Part shown: in pieces, positions 6,352-11,958 of the stretch
Position numbering within the stretch: the stretch's first letter is position 1
Layout: each line of letters opens with the position of its first letter
DNA from: JBLIOB01 sp047639575
Lineage (GTDB): Bacteria > Bacteroidota > Bacteroidia > Flavobacteriales_D > Parvicellaceae
Direction of reading: 5' to 3'
NCBI GenBank assembly: GCA_047639575.1
Contig: JBLIOB010000116.1
Location: 1-11,958, forward strand
DNA: 11,958 nt
Made by a program: the position numbers and the translations under genes
Notes under the pieces: model-generated
Databases searched by the model: none
Told to the model about the DNA's origin: nothing
What the model saw: the letters and a program-made list of their open reading frames with translations, nothing else

Positions 6352-7392
6352 GTGACGAGTCAATATATATCAGCTTTTTCAAAATTAGGTGAAATCATGC
6401 TTAATCTTGGAGCAAATAAACCATGGTCAGGCTTTCCTTCAGGTATAACCGAAGAAGAGTATAAAGATTTTCAAAAATTAATTGGAATGATTCATCATAA
6501 GAATCATTGGTTCACGGAGGACAACGTCAGAAAATCTTTTACTGCTTGGGGAAAGGAACTTAAGGAAGATCAGCTTAATTCCTGGGTTTCTGCCTATCAG
6601 TTTTCAAATTTGGATAAAAAAGTGGGTATTATTATGGCCGGCAATTTACCGATTGTCGGAATGCATGATTTAGTAAGCGTGGTGTTATCAAATAATATTG
6701 CGCTAGTCAAGTTAAGCTCAGACGATGATCAATTAATACCTGCGCTTCTTAAAATTTTATTTAATCTGTGTCCGGAAATTGAAACACGAATTAATGTGGT
6801 TCAAAAATTAGAGGGGTTTGAAGCGGTTATCGCTACAGGGAGTAATAATACTTCAAGATACTTTGAAGCTTACTTTAAGCATGTTCCAAACATTATTAGA
6901 AAGAATCGTACTTCAGTGGCTATTGTTAAGAATAGCATATCCGATGAAAAATTAGAGCTTTTAGGTAAAGATATATTCGACTATTATGGACTTGGCTGTA
7001 GAAACGTAACCAAAATATATTTTGAAGCCGGTTTCGAATTAGATCGTTTTTTTAAGGCGATGTATTCTTTTGGCGATGTGGTTAATATGAATAAGTATGC
7101 TAATAACTTTGATTACCATAGAACGCTTTTTCTATTGAATCAAGTTAAGTTTTTAGAAAATGGATTTTTAATTTTAAAAGAGGATGAGGATTTGTATTCA
7201 CCAATTGGTGTGCTTCATTACGAGTACTTTGAATCTGAAGAAGAAGTTAAAAAGAGCATTGTAGATCAGTCAGATCAAATTCAATGTGTAGTAAGTGAAA
7301 ACGAAGTTGAATATGGCGGGAGTCAGAAACCTAAAATTTCTGATTATGCTGATGGAGTTGACACTATGAAGTTTTTAGGCCAATTAGTCTAA
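6352..7392 (+). CDS. LuxC-like acyl-CoA reductase
   Basis: The 346-aa protein belongs to the LuxC / acyl-CoA reductase branch of the aldehyde dehydrogenase superfamily, whose members reduce activated fatty acyl groups to aldehydes with NAD(P)H. Visible features are the nucleotide-binding stretch VGIIMAGNLPIVGMHDL (about 91-107), ATGSNNTSRYF (161-171), and the predicted nucleophile C216 in YGLGCRNVTK. It is shorter than LuxC proteins of light-emitting bacteria (roughly 480 aa), and no other lux-type gene is near. The natural acyl substrate is unknown. The start is GTG at 6352: an in-frame TAA lies at 6337-6339, and the next candidate, ATG at codon 13, would lose part of the N-terminal helix. 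The gene is divergent from the ferredoxin and converges on the phosphatase gene with a 3-bp gap. Confidence 0.85.
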   Translation: MTSQYISAFSKLGEIMLNLGANKPWSGFPSGITEEEYKDFQKLIGMIHHKNHWFTEDNVRKSFTAWGKELKEDQLNSWVSAYQFSNLDKKVGIIMAGNLPIVGMHDLVSVVLSNNIALVKLSSDDDQLIPALLKILFNLCPEIETRINVVQKLEGFEAVIATGSNNTSRYFEAYFKHVPNIIRKNRTSVAIVKNSISDEKLELLGKDIFDYYGLGCRNVTKIYFEAGFELDRFFKAMYSFGDVVNMNKYANNFDYHRTLFLLNQVKFLENGFLILKEDEDLYSPIGVLHYEYFESEEEVKKSIVDQSDQIQCVVSENEVEYGGSQKPKISDYADGVDTMKFLGQLV

Positions 7393-7395
7393 GTT

Positions 7396-9507
7396 TCAAA
7401 CTCGAACACCGATAACTATAACATCGTCAATTTGTTCGTGTTTTCCTCTCCATTCTGCGTACCGCTGATCTAAAATATCATGTTGATCATCCAGCTTTTT
7501 TTTGTGAATTTCCAGCAGTAGTTTTTTAAACTTACCATACATGAATTTCTTTCCTTTTGGCCCGCCAAATTGATCTGGGTAACCATCAGAGAAAGTATAG
7601 ATTACATCGTCTTTTTGTAATTCAATTTCTTGGTTTGTAAAAAGTGAGACGTCAACATCATCATAGGATCCAATTGGCTTTTTATCTCCTTTAAATTCTA
7701 AAATCTCATTATTTCTGATAATCCACACCGGATTTTTAGCTCCAGAGAAAGTAAGCATATTTGTCTCAAAATCGATTGCGCACAAAGCGATGTCCATACC
7801 ATCTCGTATCGTTTCGTCTTTATACTTTGAACTAAATGTTTCCTTAATTCCTTGATTTAAAAAGTCAAGAGCTTCAGCCGGGCTATTCACACCTTCGGTG
7901 AATTTACCTAACCTTAAAAAGTTCTGACCTACAATATGAACCAACGCTCCAGGTACCCCATGACCGGTGCAATCGCCAGTAGCATATACAATTAGTTTTT
8001 TACTCTTGTCCGAAGATATAATTTCTTCGATCCAAAAGAAATCTCCTGAAACAATATCCCTTGGCTTGAACAAAACAAACGAGTTAGGTAAAAGCGCCTT
8101 GAACTTTTTCATACTAGGGAGCACCGCTTTTTGAATTCGCTCTGCATACTGAATGCTAGCTAGAATGTCATCATTCTTTTCTTTCAGTTCTTCCTTTTGT
8201 TCTTCTATTTCTTTGGTCCGCTCTATAACTTGACTTTCTAATAATACATTTTGATTTTCTATGAACTCGTTTTGCTCTTCAAGTTGTTTCAAGACTAATG
8301 CTTGAGCAGCTTCTTTCTCTCTTTGAAGCTCTCGGTACTTGTTCGCCATTGATATGGAAAGGAATAAGATCTCGATCAACGTTCCATACTTAAGAGCGTT
8401 TTGAGTAAGTCCAGGTAGATTGATTATGCTGAAATTTCCCAAAATGAAAATAATGGCGCTGGTTATCAAAAAGATAAAGCCAAGGGCAAAAAACGGATCG
8501 ATACGATGTTTTTTCCTTTTCAGAATCACAATGGCTATAAGGATTAAAATAACAGCAATTAAGCTAAATACGTTTACCAGGTAATACGCAGCTTCATACG
8601 GAGCTCCAGGAATTAAGGAGAGCAAAATCACGAAGGAACTTAGTAGAAGCGAAATGCTAAAAACTCGATTTAACTTTTTGTTCCTTTCTTTCAATTTCAA
8701 GAAAATCTTTGCATACAGAACCACAAATAATACAGAAGTGCTGGCAATAAATATTACAAAATGTTGACTCGCATAGCCCCCGGACCTGAATATGAATTCG
8801 TGCACAAATCCATCCAGTGAAAATTGAAGCAAAGCAGAGGAAGCAACGTAAAAAATGTAAAAAAGGAATGACTTGTCTTTAAGTATGATAAAAAAGAACA
8901 GATAAATTAAAAATACGAAGACAAAAATCCCATAGAAAATTCCCAAGTACAATTGTTCTTTTTGATTTCTAATCTCAAATTCCCTTTTGTCCCAAAGAAT
9001 AAATGGAAGTGATATTATTTCTCCATCACTTTTGAGTTCCAACCAATAATTCTTAATCTCTCCTTTTTTAATTTGAATTGGAATAATGCTTTTCTGATGA
9101 TAATATGCTTTAGATGTGAATGGAATTCCATCACCACTTCTAGAAGTAGATACTGCTTCCCCTGAATTGTGGTATTCATAAAGGTTAACCTCATTGGTAA
9201 TAGGCCTTGCTACTTCTAAATATAAGAACAGGTCTGGTCCGTTCGTGTTATCTAAAATAAAATTGCAATGCCAGCTGGAAGTAGTGAAATTTAAATTCTC
9301 AACAGAATGATCTAGCTGTCTTCCCTGGTAGTTGTAATATCCATTCAGTAAATCTTCAATCTCTGCGAGGTGAGTTGAGTCTTCATATATAATTAGCTGA
9401 TCAGCAATTGAATGATTTAAATTCTCATAATCAGTCGTAATAACCACTTGGCCGTATCCAGAGAGGAAAAGGAAAAAGGAAAAGAGAATTAATAAATGGC
9501 GTTGCAT
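7396..9507 (-). CDS. 7TM-DISM sensor with SpoIIE/PP2C-type serine phosphatase
   Basis: The 703-aa product is a membrane signalling protein. It begins with a signal peptide (about 1-19) and a periplasmic 7TMR-DISM-type carbohydrate-binding-like domain (about 25-175, with WLELKSDGEI). Seven membrane segments follow between about 187 and 390, then a charged coiled coil (about 390-447). The cytoplasmic SpoIIE-like PP2C phosphatase runs from about 448 to 703. Its metal-binding motifs are intact: SGDFFW (D489), ATGDCTGHGVPGA (D512), RDGMDIALCAID (about 568-579), SDGYPDQFGG (D641) and the terminal DDVIVIGVRV (D694/D695). Such proteins dephosphorylate serine/threonine on partners such as anti-sigma-factor antagonists in response to an external ligand. 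No STAS or kinase partner is nearby, so the target is unknown. The ATG lies 16 bases after xerD, suggesting co-transcription. Confidence 0.92.
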   Translation of the reverse strand: MQRHLLILFSFFLFLSGYGQVVITTDYENLNHSIADQLIIYEDSTHLAEIEDLLNGYYNYQGRQLDHSVENLNFTTSSWHCNFILDNTNGPDLFLYLEVARPITNEVNLYEYHNSGEAVSTSRSGDGIPFTSKAYYHQKSIIPIQIKKGEIKNYWLELKSDGEIISLPFILWDKREFEIRNQKEQLYLGIFYGIFVFVFLIYLFFFIILKDKSFLFYIFYVASSALLQFSLDGFVHEFIFRSGGYASQHFVIFIASTSVLFVVLYAKIFLKLKERNKKLNRVFSISLLLSSFVILLSLIPGAPYEAAYYLVNVFSLIAVILILIAIVILKRKKHRIDPFFALGFIFLITSAIIFILGNFSIINLPGLTQNALKYGTLIEILFLSISMANKYRELQREKEAAQALVLKQLEEQNEFIENQNVLLESQVIERTKEIEEQKEELKEKNDDILASIQYAERIQKAVLPSMKKFKALLPNSFVLFKPRDIVSGDFFWIEEIISSDKSKKLIVYATGDCTGHGVPGALVHIVGQNFLRLGKFTEGVNSPAEALDFLNQGIKETFSSKYKDETIRDGMDIALCAIDFETNMLTFSGAKNPVWIIRNNEILEFKGDKKPIGSYDDVDVSLFTNQEIELQKDDVIYTFSDGYPDQFGGPKGKKFMYGKFKKLLLEIHKKKLDDQHDILDQRYAEWRGKHEQIDDVIVIGVRV

Positions 9508-9523
9508 GTGACTAATATAGCAA

Positions 9524-10426
9524 CTATTCGATACTCCTAGGATGATAATCGAGAATCGTTTGCTTTAAATAAGACCTATCCAAATGTGTATATATCTCAG
9601 TGGTCGTAATGCTTTCATGTCCCAGCATTTCTTGAACAGCCCTTAAGTCTGCTCCTCCTTCCACTAAATGCGTTGCAAACGAATGCCTGAACGTATGGGG
9701 AGAAACCGTTTTATTTATCCCCAATGCCGTAACTAGATTTTTGATAATGGTAAAAATCATTACTCTACTCAGTCCTTTTCCTCTCCGATTAAGAAATGCA
9801 AAATCAGTAAATTCTGACTGAATAGGTTGATGCACTCGAACTTCTCTAATATATAGTTGCAGATGTTTAATAGCCTTTCCGCCAATCGGGACTAATCGTT
9901 CTTTGTCTCCTTTCCCTGTGATTCTTATAAATCCTTCGGTAAAATAAATGTTAGAAATTTGAAGTGAAATTAATTCGGATACTCGCAGTCCACAACTATA
10001 AAGAACTTCCAACATTGCCCTGTTCCTTTCACCTTCAGGAGTTGATCGATCAATTCCCTCTAAAATTGAATCAATTTCTTCAATTGTGAGGACGTCAGGT
10101 AATTTTCTCCCAAGTTTTGGAGATTCAATTAATTCAGTAGGGTCAACTTGAATTTCGTTCTCTAAAATAAGAAATTTATAAAATGCTTTTAATCCAGAAA
10201 GGGTTCTTGCTTGAGTTCTAGCGCCTAACCCCAGCTCAGTTATATACTTTAGGAAAACTTGAATTTGCTCCATCGTAACCTTGAGAGGAGAAGTCACACC
10301 GTTATCTTCTGAAAACATAGCTAGTTTGCTAATGTCTCTTTTATATGCATCGATGGAGTTTGAACTAAGTGATTTCTCCAATCTTAGATAGGCTTCAAAA
10401 CTTTTGATATATGAATTCCAATTCAT
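9524..10426 (-). CDS. xerD: Site-specific tyrosine recombinase XerD
   Basis: This 300-aa tyrosine recombinase acts with XerC at the chromosomal dif site to resolve dimers at cell division. The N-terminal SAM-like core-binding domain covers about 1-100 (SYIKSFEAYLRLEKSLS, ARTLSGLKAFYKFL). The catalytic domain covers about 108-300 and contains the full set: R148 in CGLRVSEL, K172 in GKGDKERLVP, H244 and R247 in HTFRHSFATHL, H270 in LGHESI and the nucleophile Y279 in TEIYTHLD. The LGHESITTTEIYTHLDR block and C-terminal YHPR fit XerD better than XerC. Length is normal for the family. It is divergent from the PHP gene across 125 bp and is the first gene of a unit with the 7TM phosphatase. No integrase-associated att repeat or mobile cargo is seen, so a housekeeping role is favoured. 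Confidence 0.9.
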   Translation of the reverse strand: MNWNSYIKSFEAYLRLEKSLSSNSIDAYKRDISKLAMFSEDNGVTSPLKVTMEQIQVFLKYITELGLGARTQARTLSGLKAFYKFLILENEIQVDPTELIESPKLGRKLPDVLTIEEIDSILEGIDRSTPEGERNRAMLEVLYSCGLRVSELISLQISNIYFTEGFIRITGKGDKERLVPIGGKAIKHLQLYIREVRVHQPIQSEFTDFAFLNRRGKGLSRVMIFTIIKNLVTALGINKTVSPHTFRHSFATHLVEGGADLRAVQEMLGHESITTTEIYTHLDRSYLKQTILDYHPRSIE

Positions 10427-10518
10427 TTGATGCTAAAAATAAGATAAGCCGATTTGTAAATGAACTTTATGTTTAAAAAAAGTACAGATTCGGACTGTTT
10501 TATTTCTAACTAACACCG

Positions 10519-10526
10519 TATATTCG
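10519..10526 (+). promoter_or_regulatory. Candidate -7 box for the PHP gene
   Basis: TATATTCG differs by one base from TAnnTTTG and ends 25 bases before the ATG at 10552. The matching -33 region (around 10496-10499, TGTT) is poor, so this is a tentative call. Confidence 0.28.
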
Positions 10527-10551
10527 CGACACTTACCTTCAAAAGTTCAAA

Positions 10552-11958
10552 ATGAGAACCTTTTTTATTACATGTTTCATACTAGTTTCCACGTTATCTT
10601 TTGCTCATAGGGGAGATGTACTGGCAATTGAAAATGTGAAGTACGAAACTTCGGAAAATAGCATCATATACTCTTTCCAGATTGAAAATATAAAGGAAAA
10701 GAACCTTACCGGTGTCCAATTAGAGTTTTTAGTAAATGGAGTTTCCGTTGCCTCAAAACAATTTGAGGTCTTTAGCGCATATCCAAAGTTCCGAGAAGAA
10801 CATTTTGAAATTTCTAAGAAACTATTGGATCCAGTTGTGGACAGAGTTCAAATTGAAATTACTAAGATTTTCAATAAGAAATATGATTGGGGTGGATGGG
10901 ATTGTCCAAATACATTGAAGAATGTAAACACATTGGCTTCCGAATTTTATGTTGAAGCACCTTGGAGAATGAAAAAAACTTTTGACGATGGAAGTGATCG
11001 TCCAATACCAGTGCATTTTTTCTTACATGATGCGGATTTAGTAACCGGCTTCACCTTAAAAATTGATTGGGTGGAAGTTCGATTGAAAAACGCGACCAGC
11101 TCTTCATTCGGCCCAGTACTTGATTTTAGTGGATCAACATCTGCTGATGTTGATACCATGTTCTCAGCAATGTCTGTAGCAGACGCGGGACTGAGTATTA
11201 AGGGCTTTGATTTAAATTCTTTCACTCCGACCTCTTCAAGAACGATGGATTTTGATATTGAATCAGACTTCTTTGACGATTATGTAAGTGTAGATGACAC
11301 TTATTGGTACTTCACTTTTAACATTCCCCCTTCGTTATTAGCCGGGATGGACAATATTATTGATGTTGAAGTAAGAGTTTCTTATGCCAATACTTTAATC
11401 CCTGGTGATGATGTGATGAGCATGAGAGTATTTAGGTCTAACATAGATGTTCCGGTAGCAACGAATTATTACAGAGGAGATACGCATTTACATTCTATGT
11501 GGACTCAAAATGATGCTGAGATTGGGTTGTCAATGGAAGGAACCAAGGAAGCTGGGAAATTAATAGGATTAGATTGGATTACAACTACCGATCACACTTC
11601 AGATTTTGATAATTATGGAAACTCAAACATTTTTACTAATTGGGGCTTAATTCAATCAAAAGCAGGAGCGTTAAATGCTGAAGATCCGTCAATGGTATTT
11701 ATTGCAGGTCAAGAGGTAGCTGCAAATAATTCTGAGAATAAGTTAATTCATATGTTGGCATACCCGCCAGTATCAGATCCTTTCGCACTTCCATTTTTAG
11801 GAGATGGAGACGGGGATGTTTCAAGCACCGCGGTTAGTATTGATGATGTTCTTGCTCTACTTGTAACAGTTGATGGTTTTTCTTATGGATCGCACCCATT
11901 TGCAACAGAGGATGAGCTTCCAACGATTCCAGTTGATGGGGGAATTTGGAATTTAGGT
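10552..11958 (+). CDS. Secreted PHP-domain metallohydrolase, CehA/McbA-like (3' partial)
   Basis: The frame is open from the ATG at 10552 to the window end: 469 residues, with no stop. Residues 1-18 are a Sec signal peptide (RTFFITCFILVSTLSFA, likely cut after A18). Residues 19-300 form a beta-rich region of unknown fold. A PHP metallo-hydrolase domain starts near 305 with its motifs in order: YYRGDTHLHS (H312, H314), TTTDHTSDF (D347, H348), AGQEVAANN (E388), H400 and GSHPF (H448). These are the usual divalent-metal ligands. PHP proteins of the CehA/McbA group cleave ester or phosphoester bonds; the substrate here is unknown. An acidic loop, GDGDGDVSS (about 417-425), lies between motifs and may bind calcium. 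The rest of the domain, and any C-terminal secretion (T9SS) domain, lies beyond the window. Confidence 0.85.
   Translation, partial: MRTFFITCFILVSTLSFAHRGDVLAIENVKYETSENSIIYSFQIENIKEKNLTGVQLEFLVNGVSVASKQFEVFSAYPKFREEHFEISKKLLDPVVDRVQIEITKIFNKKYDWGGWDCPNTLKNVNTLASEFYVEAPWRMKKTFDDGSDRPIPVHFFLHDADLVTGFTLKIDWVEVRLKNATSSSFGPVLDFSGSTSADVDTMFSAMSVADAGLSIKGFDLNSFTPTSSRTMDFDIESDFFDDYVSVDDTYWYFTFNIPPSLLAGMDNIIDVEVRVSYANTLIPGDDVMSMRVFRSNIDVPVATNYYRGDTHLHSMWTQNDAEIGLSMEGTKEAGKLIGLDWITTTDHTSDFDNYGNSNIFTNWGLIQSKAGALNAEDPSMVFIAGQEVAANNSENKLIHMLAYPPVSDPFALPFLGDGDGDVSSTAVSIDDVLALLVTVDGFSYGSHPFATEDELPTIPVDGGIWNLG

Noticed and set aside
6352..7392. Bioluminescence (lux) operon
   Set aside because: Only a short LuxC-like reductase is present; no luciferase, thioesterase or synthetase genes are in the window.
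9524..10426. The tyrosine recombinase as an integrase of a mobile element
   Set aside because: Sequence blocks fit housekeeping XerD, and no att repeats, tRNA or cargo genes flank it.
10736..11225. Open frames of 60, 64 and 92 codons on both strands
   Set aside because: All lie inside the continuous PHP-protein frame that runs from 10552 to the window end.

Overview
The window is AT-rich, densely packed bacterial chromosome, most likely from the phylum Bacteroidota and probably order Flavobacteriales. Four things point there: TAnnTTTG-type -7 promoter boxes upstream of genes, a two-domain SurA of the Bacteroidota type, a periplasmic 7TM-DISM sensor fused to a SpoIIE-type phosphatase, and serC-serA lying close to a 2[4Fe-4S] ferredoxin and a LuxC-like acyl-CoA reductase. 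The organism is inferred from gene content and not proven. No rRNA, tRNA, CRISPR array, insertion sequence or phage gene was seen.

Layout. Bases 2-1144 (+) hold the 3' part of a SurA-like periplasmic peptidyl-prolyl isomerase. Bases 1270-1782 (+) encode a small, very acidic lipoprotein. Bases 1783-2699 form the only long stretch without a clearly intact gene. It holds a minus-strand reading frame (1982-2652) that appears broken by a 1-base frameshift in a G4 run, a possible 33-codon ORF, a spaced 13-bp direct repeat, and a hairpin just after serA. Bases 2700-4738 (-) are the serC-serA operon, the first two steps of phosphorylated serine synthesis, with the two genes overlapping by one base. 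Bases 4955-5875 (-) encode an unrecognised exported protein of 306 aa, and 5934-6296 (-) a 2[4Fe-4S] ferredoxin. A compact divergent promoter region with abutting -7 boxes separates the ferredoxin from a GTG-started acyl-CoA reductase at 6352-7392 (+). That gene converges, with a 3-bp gap, on a two-gene minus-strand unit: xerD (9524-10426), then a 7TM/SpoIIE signalling phosphatase (7396-9507). The window ends inside a secreted PHP-domain (CehA/McbA-like) metallohydrolase starting at 10552 (+).

How the genes fit together. SerC and SerA supply 3-phosphoserine; SerB is not in the window. The ferredoxin and acyl-CoA reductase share one control region and may be redox partners, but this is inference. 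XerD is a core chromosome-resolution recombinase whose gene appears co-transcribed with the phosphatase. SurA, the lipoprotein, the 306-aa protein and the PHP protein all belong to the cell envelope or exterior. I saw no clear evidence of a new defence or mobile system. The points most worth a second look are the broken gene, the ferredoxin/acyl-CoA reductase control region, the CxxC in SurA, and the uncharacterised exported proteins.
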